In this document: positions 1 through 10,767 of the stretch, piece after piece
Numbering within the stretch: position 1 is the first letter of the stretch
How the letters are laid out: each line of letters starts with the position of its first letter
Assembly (NCBI GenBank): GCA_938015525.1
Contig: CALLPC010000006.1
Span: forward strand, 1 to 64,000
Source: an uncultured Dehalococcoidia bacterium
GTDB lineage: Bacteria; Chloroflexota; Dehalococcoidia; Tepidiformales; Tepidiformaceae
Direction of reading: 5' to 3'
DNA length: 64,000 bases
Position numbers and translations under genes: made by a program
Notes under the pieces: model-generated
Told to the model about the DNA's origin: nothing
What the model saw: only the letters and a program-made list of their open reading frames with translations
The model's database searches: none

Positions 1-144
1 GCAGGGAAGGCGATGGAGGCTCTCGGGCGCAACCCCGAAGCGCGCGCGGCCATCCAGACGAACCTCATCCTCAGCGTTGCGTTCGCTGAAGCCATTGGCA
101 TCTACGCGCTCCTCTCGGCGCTGGTCATCGCGTTCGTCATCTAG
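1..144 (+). CDS. atpE: ATP synthase F0 subunit c, C-terminal part (partial)
   Basis: This is the last 47 codons of the proteolipid ring subunit of F1F0-ATP synthase, cut by the window start. It reads in frame from base 1 to the TAG at 142-144. The polar loop (GRNPEA) is followed by the second membrane helix carrying the ion-binding glutamate in AFAEAIGIYAL. The residues after that Glu (A-I-G-I-Y) lack the Ser/Thr seen in sodium-binding rings, so a proton-coupled enzyme is inferred. It lies directly upstream of atpF in the ATP synthase operon. Confidence 0.95.
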   Translation, partial: AGKAMEALGRNPEARAAIQTNLILSVAFAEAIGIYALLSALVIAFVI

Positions 145-207
145 TCGGGTCGGCGCGGGCGGCGCTCCGCTGCCCGGCCCGTGTGACCGAAAGAAAGGGG
201 TCACGCC

Positions 208-717
208 GTGGGCGATGCATTCTCTGCCCTTGGAGTAAGCGTCCCGCTGCTGCTCGCGCAGGTCGTGAACTTCGCGGTCCTGCTCGTCATCCTTCGTCTG
301 ACGCTGTACAAGCCGGTCCTGCGCATGCTCGATGACCGGAAGCGGCGGATCGCGGAGGGGCTGAACGCGGCGGAAATCGCGCGCCGGGAGGCTGCCTCGG
401 CGCAGGCGAACATCCAGGCTCAGCTGGAGGCTGCCCGCAAGGAGGGTCAGGAGATCGTCGCGAATGCCCAGGCGATCGCCAGCCGCATCGAATCGGAATC
501 GCGGGAGCAAGCGGCCCGCGAACGCGAAGCGGCGCTCGAAAAGGCGCGCAACGAGATCCAGCTCGAGCGCGACCGGGCCATCGCCGAACTGCGGAAGGAA
601 TTCGCGGCTATCACGATCGCAGCTGCAGAGAAGGTGATCAATCAATCGCTCGATGAGCAGGCGCACCGGCGGATCATCGAAGAGACGCTGGCCGAGTCGC
701 AGTTCAGCGGGAATTGA
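208..717 (+). CDS. atpF: ATP synthase F0 subunit b
   Basis: Peripheral stalk subunit of F1F0-ATP synthase, 169 aa. One N-terminal membrane helix (about residues 10-32) is followed by YKPVLRMLDDRKRRI and a long charged Ala/Glu/Arg-rich coiled coil, as expected for the family. The start is GTG at 208, supported by an AAAGGGG ribosome binding site about 8 bases upstream; the first ATG in frame would delete the beginning. It sits between atpE and atpH, and its stop codon is 2 bases before the atpH ATG. Confidence 0.96.
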   Translation: MGDAFSALGVSVPLLLAQVVNFAVLLVILRLTLYKPVLRMLDDRKRRIAEGLNAAEIARREAASAQANIQAQLEAARKEGQEIVANAQAIASRIESESREQAAREREAALEKARNEIQLERDRAIAELRKEFAAITIAAAEKVINQSLDEQAHRRIIEETLAESQFSGN

Positions 718-719
718 CG

Positions 720-1253
720 ATGGCAGACGTCGCAGCAGCCCGCCGGTACGCGCAGGCCGCGTTTACCATCGCCAGAGACCGCGGCGAGGTTGGGGTGTGG
801 CGAGCGGACCTCAGCGATATGGCGACCGTGCTTGCCGAGTCGGAGCTCGCACCGATGTTCGCTGACCCGGCTATCCCGGACGAGCAGAAGTTCCACGTCC
901 TCGAGCGCGTTCTCGAAGTGTCACCGCTGGTGATGAATCTGGCGAAGCTTCTCATCCAGAAAGGGCGAGTCCAGGAGGCACGGGCCGTTGCAGATGCGTT
1001 CAATCGGCTCGCGGATGACTACGAAGGCATCGCTCACGCCGAGGTGACTACAGCGGTTCCGTTGACGGAGGAACAGCTTGCCGCCATTCGTGCTCGCCTC
1101 GGGCAGCAGCTCGGCAAGCAGGTGGTCGCGAGCTCCCGCGTCGACCCTGCGATAATCGGCGGGGCGATCGTTCGGGTTGGCGACCGGCTCATCGACGGGA
1201 GCGTTCGTACGCGGCTGAAGCTGCTTCGCCGCGAGTTGGAGGGGGCCCGGTAG
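720..1253 (+). CDS. atpH: ATP synthase F1 subunit delta
   Basis: Delta (OSCP-like) subunit joining the F1 head to the b stalk, 177 aa, normal family length. The N-terminal helical domain starts VAAARRYAQAAF, and the C-terminal part carries the family signature IIGGAIVRVGDRLIDGSVR. I chose ATG at 720, two bases after the atpF stop; a TTG at 714 would overlap atpF and adds only two residues. Tight coupling to atpF suggests translational coupling within the operon. Confidence 0.96.
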   Translation: MADVAAARRYAQAAFTIARDRGEVGVWRADLSDMATVLAESELAPMFADPAIPDEQKFHVLERVLEVSPLVMNLAKLLIQKGRVQEARAVADAFNRLADDYEGIAHAEVTTAVPLTEEQLAAIRARLGQQLGKQVVASSRVDPAIIGGAIVRVGDRLIDGSVRTRLKLLRRELEGAR

Positions 1254-1286
1254 ACGGGCGTTCGAATCTGGAAGGGGTAATGCCGC

Positions 1287-2789
1287 ATGGCAGTTCGCGC
1301 TGAAGAAATCGCGTCCATCCTTCGCGAGCAAATCGAGCACTTTGGCTCGAAGGTGACCGCGACCGATGTTGGAACGGTCATCGAAGCCGGCGATGGCGTG
1401 GTTCGTATCCACGGTCTTTCCGGTGCGATGTATTCCGAGCTTCTGGAGTTCGCCAACGGGACGATGGGTATTGCGCTGAACTTGGAAGAAGAGTCGGTCA
1501 GCGCAGTCATCCTCGGTGATTACCTCGGCATCAAAGAGGGCGACGAAGTGCGCTCCACTGGCAGGGTCATCGAGGTGCCCGTTGGCGATGCGCTCATCGG
1601 CCGTGTCGTCGACCCCCTCGGCAACCCGATTGACGGCAAGGGCCCCATCAACACGTCGAAAACCCGTCCAGTCGAGCGCATCGCTCCCGGCGTGACCCTC
1701 CGGAAGAGCGTATCCGTGCCCGTTCAGACCGGAATCAAGGCAATTGACGCCATGTTCCCGATTGGGCGCGGACAGCGGGAGCTGATCATTGGTGACCGCT
1801 CGACGGGCAAGACCGCGATAGCGCTCGATACTATCATCAACCAGAAAGGCGGCGACCTCATCTGCATTTATGTGGCCATCGGGCAGAAGGCGGCGAAGGT
1901 GGCGCAGGTGGTGGGGATGCTGGAGGAGTACGGGGCGATGGAGCACACCATCGTCGTCGCGGCGAACGCCTCCGAGTCGGCAGCACTCCAGTACCTGGCG
2001 CCTTATGCCGGCTGCGCCATGGGTGAGGAGTTCATGGAGAGCGGCCGCGATGCCCTCATCGTGTACGACGACCTGAGCAAGCATGCGTGGGCCTACCGGC
2101 AGATGTCGCTCCTGCTCCGGCGGCCGCCGGGCCGTGAGGCCTACCCGGGCGACGTCTTCTACCTGCACAGCCGGCTCCTTGAGCGCGCCGCCCGCCTGGC
2201 GAAGGGCGGCTCGTTGAGCGCCCTGCCGATCATCGAAACGCAGGCCAATGACGTGTCGGCGTATATCCCGACGAATGTCATCTCTATTACCGATGGTCAA
2301 ATTTACCTCGAAACAGACCTCTTCAACGCCGGCATTCGGCCGGCTATCAACACCGGGCTTTCGGTCAGCCGGGTGGGGTCCGCGGCACAGACCAAGGCGA
2401 TGAAGGCCGTTTCCGCCGGGCTGAAGGCGGAGATGTCGCAGTACCGCGAGCTTGCGGCCTTCGCACAGTTTGGGACGAGCGACCTCGACGCCGCGACGCG
2501 CCGCCAGTTGGAACGCGGCCAGCGCGCCACAGAAATTCTGAAGCAGGACCAGTTCCAACCGCTCAGCCTCGCGGAAGAGGTCTTTGTCATCTACGCGCTC
2601 ACCAGTGGTCTGCTCGATGACGTACCTGTCGCCAAGGTCCGCTCGTTCGAGAATGAGCTCCGGAAGTATCTCGCCAGCAACGAGAAGGGGCTCATGGACG
2701 AGATACAGTCCAACCCGGTGATGACGCCCGAGCTGCAGGAGCGCATCACGAACGTGATCAAGACGTTCAAGGAGACGGTGCCCTACTAG
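1287..2789 (+). CDS. atpA: ATP synthase F1 subunit alpha
   Basis: Non-catalytic nucleotide-binding subunit of F1, 500 aa, full length. The N-terminal beta barrel is followed by the Walker A motif GDRSTGKT (about residues 169-176), and by [10 protein letters not shown] near the nucleotide site, as in all alpha subunits. The start is supported by a GGAAGGGG ribosome binding site at 1270-1277. It lies 33 bases after atpH and 47 before atpG in the ATP synthase operon. Confidence 0.98.
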   Translation: MAVRAEEIASILREQIEHFGSKVTATDVGTVIEAGDGVVRIHGLSGAMYSELLEFANGTMGIALNLEEESVSAVILGDYLGIKEGDEVRSTGRVIEVPVGDALIGRVVDPLGNPIDGKGPINTSKTRPVERIAPGVTLRKSVSVPVQTGIKAIDAMFPIGRGQRELIIGDRSTGKTAIALDTIINQKGGDLICIYVAIGQKAAKVAQVVGMLEEYGAMEHTIVVAANASESAALQYLAPYAGCAMGEEFMESGRDALIVYDDLSKHAWAYRQMSLLLRRPPGREAYPGDVFYLHSRLLERAARLAKGGSLSALPIIETQANDVSAYIPTNVISITDGQIYLETDLFNAGIRPAINTGLSVSRVGSAAQTKAMKAVSAGLKAEMSQYRELAAFAQFGTSDLDAATRRQLERGQRATEILKQDQFQPLSLAEEVFVIYALTSGLLDDVPVAKVRSFENELRKYLASNEKGLMDEIQSNPVMTPELQERITNVIKTFKETVPY

Positions 2790-2836
2790 GCTGCGCGGCT
2801 CCGCGGCGCGTCACCCCAAAGGAACACAGGTAACCT

Positions 2837-3711
2837 ATGGCGACGATTCGGCAGCTCCGGCGACGCATCCAGAGCGTCAAGAACACCGCGAAGATCACCA
2901 ACGCTCTGCAGCTCGTGGCAGCATCGAAGATGCGGCGCGCCCAGGACCGGGCGGTGCAGGCAAAGCCGTACTCCGAGAAGCTGCGCGCCGTCATTGCGGG
3001 CCTCGCCGCGGCCACGCTGGACCCGGAAAAACCGGCACACCCGCTGCTCGTTTCGCGCGAAGTCCAAACCGTCGGTTTGCTCCACATAACGCCGGATCGC
3101 GGGCTCTGCGGCGGGCTCAATTCGAATCTCAACCGGTCGGCCGGGACCTTCGTGGCCACCCAGCGCGAGCCCGTCGAGGTCGTCGCCGTGGGGAAGAAGG
3201 GCCGGGACTTTTTCATCCGAGCACGTGTGAACGTGGTCGCCGAATTCACTGACCTGGGGGATTATCCCGCGGCGGCGCAGGTTGCTCCGATTGCCCGGCT
3301 CATCATCGATGACTACCTGGCAGGGGTGTTCGACCGGGTGTACGTCAGCTACCCGGAGTTCGTCTCCACCGCTACACAGCGCCCTGTTATCCGGCAGCTG
3401 CTTCCGATCGAGCCGCCGAAGGCGGAGACGCTGCCGGGTGAGAGCACGTTCGCACAGGACTACATCTTCGAACCGTCCCCGAAGGATGTGCTTGCCGAAC
3501 TCCTTCCCAGGTACGTGGAAACGCAGATTTACGAGGCTATCCTGCAGAACGCGGCAAGCTTCCAGAGTGCGCAGATGGTTGCGATGAAGAATGCTACGGA
3601 TAATGCGAACGAAATCACTCGCGAACTGACGCTGACCTACAACAAGGCGCGGCAGGAACAGATTACAAAGGAGCTCCTCGATATCGTCGGCGGGGCTTCA
3701 GCGCTGGAGGG

Positions 3712-3715
<4 letters not shown>
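2837..3715 (+). CDS. atpG: ATP synthase F1 subunit gamma
   Basis: Central rotor shaft of F1, 292 aa. Both ends that form the coiled-coil shaft are recognisable: N-terminal RIQSVKNTAKITNALQLVAASKM and C-terminal MKNATDNANEITRELTLTYNKARQ, with GLCGGLNSN in between. Its stop overlaps the possible TTG start of the HAD phosphatase gene, which is unusual because atpD normally follows directly. Confidence 0.98.
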
Positions 3716-5827
<2,112 letters not shown>

Positions 5828-5830
5828 CCG

Positions 5831-6274
5831 ATGCCGCTCACGGTGGAGCTCATCACGGCCGAACGGGTGGTCCGCGTGGAGCAGGGCGTCGATGCCCTCA
5901 TCGTGCCGGGTGCAGAGGGGCAACTCGCCATCTACCCGAAGCATGCCGCGTTGATGACCACACTTGAGCCCGGCGAAATGGTCATCCGGCGCGCCGGTCA
6001 AGAGGAGGCCTTCGTTGTCACCGGAGGCTTCCTCGAGGTCAAAAACGACCACGTCACGGTCCTCGCCGATGCGTCCGAAGCGGCAGAGGAGATCGACATC
6101 GCGCGAGCCGAAGAAGCGCGTCGCCGGGCTGAGGAGCGGATTCGCCGCTATCGCGAACAGGCTGACCGGGACGTCGATCTTGCCCGGGCGCAAGCGGCGC
6201 TGCAGCGAGCTCTGCTTCGGCTCCGAGTTGCCGAACAGCGGCGGCGGCGCACCACGGGCCGGCCGCAGGTGTAA
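5831..6274 (+). CDS. atpC: ATP synthase F1 subunit epsilon
   Basis: Epsilon subunit, 147 aa, regulating ATP hydrolysis at the base of the rotor. The N-terminal beta sandwich is clear (PGAEGQLAIYPKHAALMTTLEPG, VTGGFLEVKNDHVTVLAD), followed by a helical C-terminal domain rich in Ala, Glu and Arg. It is the last gene of the ATP synthase operon; murA follows after about 100 bases. Confidence 0.97.
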   Translation: MPLTVELITAERVVRVEQGVDALIVPGAEGQLAIYPKHAALMTTLEPGEMVIRRAGQEEAFVVTGGFLEVKNDHVTVLADASEAAEEIDIARAEEARRRAEERIRRYREQADRDVDLARAQAALQRALLRLRVAEQRRRRTTGRPQV

Positions 6275-6378
6275 CGCAGCACGTCACTATCGCGCGCTCC
6301 GTGACCTGGCGGGCGGTCTGAACGCGGGCGGCCCGCTGTTCGCTTCATCGCGCAGGAGCCCCTAGACTGGCCTTCGAA

Positions 6379-7650
6379 ATGACCACGCGGGTTCGCGGCG
6401 GCAAGTACATCGTCCAGGGCGGCGCCGTCCTCCGCGGCCGCGTCCGCATCTCCGGCGCGAAGAACCATGCCCTGGCAGCCATGTGCGCGGCCCTCCTCAC
6501 CGATGAGGACGTCATCCTCGAGAACGTCCCCTACATCTCCGATGTCGACTCGCTTGCCGACCTGTTGCGCAGCCTGGGCGCCGTTGTCGAACGGCTTCCC
6601 GATCACTCCCTGCTCCTGAACGCCTCAGGGGTGCGGACGTTCGAGGCTCCCACCGAACTGATCAGCGAGAATCGGGCTTCATTCCAGGTGATGGGGCCGC
6701 TTCTCGGCCGCCACGGGTTCGCTGCATCGGCGCCGCCGGGCGGCGATGTCATCGGCCAGCGCCCGATAGATGTCCACCTATCCGGATTCGAGGCGATGGG
6801 TGCCGGGGTGACCCGCGAAGGCGAACGGTTCGTCGCACGGGCGCCCCGGGGGCTTACGGGGTCCCGGGTCTTCATGGACTACCCGTCGGTCTCCGGCACG
6901 CAGAACGTGGTGATGGCCGCCGTCCTCGCCCGTGGGCATACCACCATCGTGAACGCCGCGACGGAGCCGGAAGTGCAACAGCTCTGCCATCTGCTCAATG
7001 CGATGGGAGCACGCATCACCGGTCTCGGCAGCCAGATTCTCGAGGTCGATGGTGTCGAGCGGCTCCACGGAACACGGAGCCGGGTCATGGCGGACCGGAT
7101 CGAAGCAGGCACCTGGGCGATAGCGGCGGTCATGACGGGCGGCGAACTTTTCCTCGAAGGAGCCCCGTGGGAGGTCATGGATGCGCTCCTTCACAAGCTC
7201 CGGGCGACCGGCGCCACGATCACCACGGAGCCGGGCGGAATGCGCGTCCGGGGCGGTGACCCGATTCGCGCGGTCAGCTTCCAGGCGCTCCCGTACCCAG
7301 GGCTGGCGACTGACCTGCATGCACCCTTCGGCGCTCTCCTGACGCAGGCGAACGGTGTATCGATCATCCACGAACGAGTTTTCGATAACCGCATGCTCTA
7401 CGTGAGCGAACTCCGCAAGATGGGAGCCGAGATCGTGTCGACCGGCTCGTCGGCTATCGTCTCCGGGCCGACGCCGCTCCACGGCACGCGGGTCCGAGCG
7501 CTCGATGTCCGGGCAGGCGCGGCCGTGTTGCTTGCGGCGCTCGTCGCGCAGGGTACGACGGTCATCGACGACATCTACCACCTGGACCGCGGGTATGAGC
7601 GGCTGGATGAGAAGTTGCGTACGATGGGCGTCGAAGTGGAGCGCGCCTGA
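6379..7650 (+). CDS. murA: UDP-N-acetylglucosamine 1-carboxyvinyltransferase
   Basis: Enolpyruvyl transferase for the first committed step of peptidoglycan synthesis, 423 aa. The N-terminus has [10 protein letters not shown] (canonical KNAALP region) and the mobile loop reads [12 protein letters not shown]. The loop residue that is Cys115 in E. coli is Asp123 here (codon GAT at 6745-6747). Asp is a functional natural variant that removes the nucleophile alkylated by fosfomycin, as known from Mycobacterium and Chlamydia MurA. No strong ribosome binding site precedes the ATG. The stop overlaps the mreB start (TGATG), linking wall precursor synthesis and cell shape. Confidence 0.95.
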   Translation: MTTRVRGGKYIVQGGAVLRGRVRISGAKNHALAAMCAALLTDEDVILENVPYISDVDSLADLLRSLGAVVERLPDHSLLLNASGVRTFEAPTELISENRASFQVMGPLLGRHGFAASAPPGGDVIGQRPIDVHLSGFEAMGAGVTREGERFVARAPRGLTGSRVFMDYPSVSGTQNVVMAAVLARGHTTIVNAATEPEVQQLCHLLNAMGARITGLGSQILEVDGVERLHGTRSRVMADRIEAGTWAIAAVMTGGELFLEGAPWEVMDALLHKLRATGATITTEPGGMRVRGGDPIRAVSFQALPYPGLATDLHAPFGALLTQANGVSIIHERVFDNRMLYVSELRKMGAEIVSTGSSAIVSGPTPLHGTRVRALDVRAGAAVLLAALVAQGTTVIDDIYHLDRGYERLDEKLRTMGVEVERA

Positions 7651-8714
7651 TGGCCTTCGAATTCCTCGCGCCGAAGAAGGTCGGAATCGACCTGGGCACA
7701 GCGAACATCCTCGTCTACGTCAAGGGACAGGGCATCGTCGTCAATGAGCCGAGCGTCGTCGCGCGCCACAACCGCGACAACGCCATCGTGGCGGTCGGCA
7801 ATGAGGCGCGCGCGATGCAAGGCCGTACGCCGGGCTCAATCAGCGTCATCCGGCCCATGCGGGACGGCGTCATCGCGGATTACCTGACGACGGAGGCGAT
7901 GCTCCGGTATTTCATCGGGTTGGTGACGGGCCGATTCAACCTCATCCGCCCGGAGGTGATGGTCACCGTGCCGGCTGGCGTGACGAGCGTCGAACAGCGC
8001 GCCGTCCGGGATGCTGCGGAGCAGGCCGGGGCCCGCAAGCCGGCGCATCTCGTGCCCGAACCGCTGGCCGCAGCCATCGGCGCCCGGATTCCCATCGGGA
8101 CTGCGCGCGGCAACATGGTGGTCAACATCGGCGGTGGCCGGACGGAGGCGGCGGTGATCTCGCTCTACGGCATCGTCGTTTCCGAATCCGTCCGGATGGC
8201 CGGGGACCGGATCGACGAAGCGATCATCGCGTACGTGAGGCGGCGACATAACTTGATCATCGGCGAGAAGACGGCCGAGGAGATCAAGATCGCCGTCGGC
8301 AGCGCCTTGCCGATAGATGAAGGTCTTGCTACCCAGGTCCGGGGCCGTGACCAGCTAAGCGGCCTGCCGAAAACCATCTCCCTCACTTCGACAGAGGTGG
8401 CGCAGGCGATCCAGGACTGCCTCGGGACGATCGTTCAAACGGTCCGCGCAGTGCTGGAGAAGACGCCGCCGGAGCTGGCAGCGGATGTCATCGACCGCGG
8501 CATCGTGCTGACGGGCGGCGGCGCGCTGCTCCGCCACCTGGACGAGCTCCTTACGCAGGAGACGGGAGTCCCGTGCTACGTCGCTGATAATCCCCTCGAG
8601 TGCGTCGCGATCGGTGCAGGCATCGCGCTCGACCACCTCGACGTCATCAAGCGGAGCCTTCCGACGGAAGAAGAGAATCTCGTGGGGATGTTCCCGCAGG
8701 CCGAGCAGCGCTGA
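7650..8714 (+). CDS. mreB: Rod shape-determining protein MreB
   Basis: Actin-like cytoskeletal ATPase directing lateral wall growth, 354 aa. Phosphate 1 motif [27 protein letters not shown], the [24 protein letters not shown] segment, [12 protein letters not shown], and C-terminal [15 protein letters not shown] are all MreB/Mbl hallmarks. The ATG overlaps the murA stop by one base. No mreC or mreD follows; the next gene (rex) is on the opposite strand after 34 bases. Confidence 0.95.
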   Translation: MAFEFLAPKKVGIDLGTANILVYVKGQGIVVNEPSVVARHNRDNAIVAVGNEARAMQGRTPGSISVIRPMRDGVIADYLTTEAMLRYFIGLVTGRFNLIRPEVMVTVPAGVTSVEQRAVRDAAEQAGARKPAHLVPEPLAAAIGARIPIGTARGNMVVNIGGGRTEAAVISLYGIVVSESVRMAGDRIDEAIIAYVRRRHNLIIGEKTAEEIKIAVGSALPIDEGLATQVRGRDQLSGLPKTISLTSTEVAQAIQDCLGTIVQTVRAVLEKTPPELAADVIDRGIVLTGGGALLRHLDELLTQETGVPCYVADNPLECVAIGAGIALDHLDVIKRSLPTEEENLVGMFPQAEQR

Positions 8715-8748
8715 GGGGCCGCTTGATTCGTCGGTCGGCCCGGGCCTC

Positions 8749-9390
8749 CTACTTTGCGCCGCCCGATTCGGCCCGCTTGATGTAGAAGGTCATGCTCTGC
8801 ATTGCGAGGACCGGGTCGATATGCCGGATGGTCACGTCCTGGGGGACGTGGGCAGTAATCGGAGCGTAGTTCAGGATGGCCTTGATGCCGGCGTTCACCA
8901 GCCGGTCGACGACGGATTGCGCTTCTGCAGCAGGGACCGCCACGATGCCGATATCGACGTGGTTGGTGCGGAGGTAACTGTCGAGGTCGTCGATGTGGCG
9001 GACGGTGACGCCGCCGACCTCTCTGCCGACCACGCCGGGGTTGGCATCGAAGGCGGCGACGATGTGGAAGCCCTGCGGACCGAAGCCACCGTACTCGGCG
9101 ATCGCTTGGCCGAGACGCCCGACGCCCACGAGGCAAACCCGCCACTGCCGGTCGATGCCGAGGATTTCGCGGAGTTTCGTGAGGAGGCCCTGCACGTTGT
9201 AGCCCCGCCCCTGCTTGCCGAAGCGTCCGAAGTAGCTGAGGTCCTTACGGATTTGCGCTGGCGTCACGTCGAGCAGCTCGCCAAGTGCCTGCGAGCTGAC
9301 GACCGTCTCCCCTCGGGCCGCCAGCTCGGCGAGCGCGCGCGCATAAACCGGGAGACGATTGATGACGACTTCGGGGATTTCGAGCGCCAT
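8749..9390 (-). CDS. rex: Redox-sensing transcriptional repressor Rex
   Basis: NADH/NAD+-sensing repressor, 213 aa. The N-terminal winged helix has the family signature TPAQIRKDLSYFGRFGKQGRGYNV; the C-terminal Rossmann domain has VGVGRLGQAIAEY followed by AAFDANPGVVG. The C-terminal helix that domain-swaps in the dimer is present. It is convergent with mreB. A good promoter (9423-9452) and a TTGTGAA half-site precede it, suggesting autoregulation. Targets would be fermentative and respiratory genes elsewhere. Confidence 0.95.
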   Translation of the reverse strand: MALEIPEVVINRLPVYARALAELAARGETVVSSQALGELLDVTPAQIRKDLSYFGRFGKQGRGYNVQGLLTKLREILGIDRQWRVCLVGVGRLGQAIAEYGGFGPQGFHIVAAFDANPGVVGREVGGVTVRHIDDLDSYLRTNHVDIGIVAVPAAEAQSVVDRLVNAGIKAILNYAPITAHVPQDVTIRHIDPVLAMQSMTFYIKRAESGGAK

Positions 9391-9397
9391 TTCGAGG

Positions 9398-9413
9398 TTG
9401 TGAAATCCGTAAC
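9398..9413. promoter_or_regulatory. Possible Rex operator half-site
   Basis: TTGTGAAATCCG matches the left half of the Rex consensus (TTGTGAA-N4-TTCACAA), but the right half is poor. It lies just downstream of the inferred rex transcription start, where a repressor would act. Weak evidence; autoregulation is inferred mainly from position. Confidence 0.3.
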
Positions 9414-9422
9414 TTTCGCCGG

Positions 9423-9452
9423 ACTATATGCCCCGAACCCGGCAGGGGTCAA
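9423..9452 (-). promoter_or_regulatory. Promoter of rex
   Basis: On the minus strand TTGACC (9452-9447) and TATAGT (9428-9423) are separated by 18 bases, close to the housekeeping sigma consensus. The inferred start is near 9416, giving a leader of about 25 bases before the rex ATG. Confidence 0.6.
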
Positions 9453-9601
9453 CCCTCGCACGTTGGGCGGTGATGAATGCAAGGCGGTACGGAGATGGAT
9501 TTCCAGCTATCGAATGTGCCGGGCTTCGTCCGGTGCATTTTCGATTGACCCATTGCCGATGACCGCTGACGATGAAGGCACCACTTCCCCCGGAGACGAC
9601 T

Positions 9602-10690
9602 GTGAACCTGCGCATCCCTGGTCCGACACCCTGCCCCGAGGAGGTGCTCGCCGCGGGCGCGATGCAAATGATGAACCACCGCGGCCCAGAGTTTGCCCAG
9701 ATCTTGCGTCGCGTGACCGACGGGCTCAACTGGGTGTTCGGGAGCTCCACCGATGTCCTCTCGTTCACGACCTCCGGCACAGGCGGCCTCGAAGTGGCGG
9801 TCGTCAATACGCTCAGCCCGGGCGACAGGGTCCTCTCCGTTTCGATCGGCTCGTTCGGTGACCGGTTCCGGGCGATTGCGAAGGCCTACGGCGCCGATGT
9901 CGTCACCTACGCAACCGAATGGGGTGAGGCTGCCGACCCGGCCACCATCGGGCGGATGCTGGACGAAGACCGGGCGATCAAGGCCGTCTTGGTGACGCAC
10001 AACGAAACCTCGACGGGGGTCACGAATCCGCTCGAGGCCATTGCGAAGGAAGTCCGCGCGCGCGACCGGCTTGTCCTGGTGGACGCGGTCAGCAGCATGA
10101 GCTCCGTGCCCTGCCCGGTGGAGCGGTGGGGGCTGGATGTCGTGGTCAGTGGGTCGCAGAAGGGCTGGATGGTGCCCCCTGGCCTCGCGTTCGTGTACTT
10201 CAGCGAGCGGGCGTGGGCTGCAAACGCCGAGGCGAAGATGCCGCGCTACTACTTCGACGCCGCCAAGACGCGCGATTCGCTGGCAAAGCTCCAGAACCCG
10301 TGGACGCCGGCGATGTCCGTCTATTACGCGCTTGACAAAGCGTTCGAGCTGATGCGGGCCGAGGGATTGGAGGGAATCTTCACTCGCCACGAGGCGATCG
10401 GGAACTACACGCGAGAGCGGGTGAAGTCGATGGGGCTGAAGCTGGTGCCCGTCGACGAACGGTACGCCTCGAACACAGTGACGGCGGTCTGGTGGCCGGA
10501 GGGCGTTGACGGGAAGGCAATCAGTCGGCGCGCGCGTGAAGAATTCGGCGTCGTCCTCGGCGGCGGCCAGGGGAAGCTCGAGGGCAAGATTTTCCGGGTC
10601 GGCCACCTCGGCTGGGTCCAGCAGGCGGACGTCGCTGAGGCGCTGGACGTCGTGGAGAAGCTCCTGGCGGAGGCCGGCGCGAGAGTCTAG
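9602..10690 (+). CDS. Class V aminotransferase (serine/alanine-glyoxylate type; possible phosphoserine aminotransferase)
   Basis: PLP-dependent fold type I enzyme, 362 aa. It begins NLRIPGPTPCPEEV, has the glycine-rich TSGTGGLEVAV cofactor loop, and the PLP lysine in VVSGSQKGWMVPPGLAF. Family members act as serine-glyoxylate, alanine-glyoxylate or phosphoserine transaminases. The adjacent serA makes 3-phosphohydroxypyruvate, so a serine-pathway role (phosphoserine aminotransferase) is a reasonable inference. GTG at 9602 was chosen because GGAG lies 6 bases upstream and the N-terminus fits the family; ATG at 9572 would add ten residues and would overlap a possible -10 region. Confidence 0.9.
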   Translation: MNLRIPGPTPCPEEVLAAGAMQMMNHRGPEFAQILRRVTDGLNWVFGSSTDVLSFTTSGTGGLEVAVVNTLSPGDRVLSVSIGSFGDRFRAIAKAYGADVVTYATEWGEAADPATIGRMLDEDRAIKAVLVTHNETSTGVTNPLEAIAKEVRARDRLVLVDAVSSMSSVPCPVERWGLDVVVSGSQKGWMVPPGLAFVYFSERAWAANAEAKMPRYYFDAAKTRDSLAKLQNPWTPAMSVYYALDKAFELMRAEGLEGIFTRHEAIGNYTRERVKSMGLKLVPVDERYASNTVTAVWWPEGVDGKAISRRAREEFGVVLGGGQGKLEGKIFRVGHLGWVQQADVAEALDVVEKLLAEAGARV

Positions 10691-10711
10691 CTCACGCACT
10701 GCAGTTCGGCC

Positions 10712-10763
10712 AATCCGCCCTATGCAGTTTGCATAGGGCGGATTCGTGATGCATACTGCATAG
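10712..10763. promoter_or_regulatory. Perfect 15-bp inverted repeat plus tandem half-sites before HTH-serA
   Basis: The arms AATCCGCCCTATGCA (10712-10726) and TGCATAGGGCGGATT (10730-10744) are perfect reverse complements around a 3-base spacer. The inner 7-mer TGCATAG recurs as a tandem pair TGCATAC-TGCATAG at 10750-10763, ending 4 bases before the start codon. A weak -35 (TTGCAT, 10729) and -10 (CATACT, 10751) overlap it. It could be an operator for the HTH domain encoded next, or a terminator of the aminotransferase gene; there is no T-tract, and the repeated half-sites favour an operator. Confidence 0.6.
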
Positions 10764-10767
10764 CAGG

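Noticed and set aside
1-144. Sodium-coupled ATP synthase
   Set aside because: The Ser/Thr next to the c-ring Glu needed for sodium binding is absent in the visible part; the first helix is outside the window.
921-2558. Long open frame antisense to atpH/atpA
   Set aside because: Composition is the mirror of a GC-rich gene; no family match, while atpA on the other strand is certain.
8614-9861. 415-codon frame antisense to rex
   Set aside because: Rex is unambiguous; the frame has no domain.
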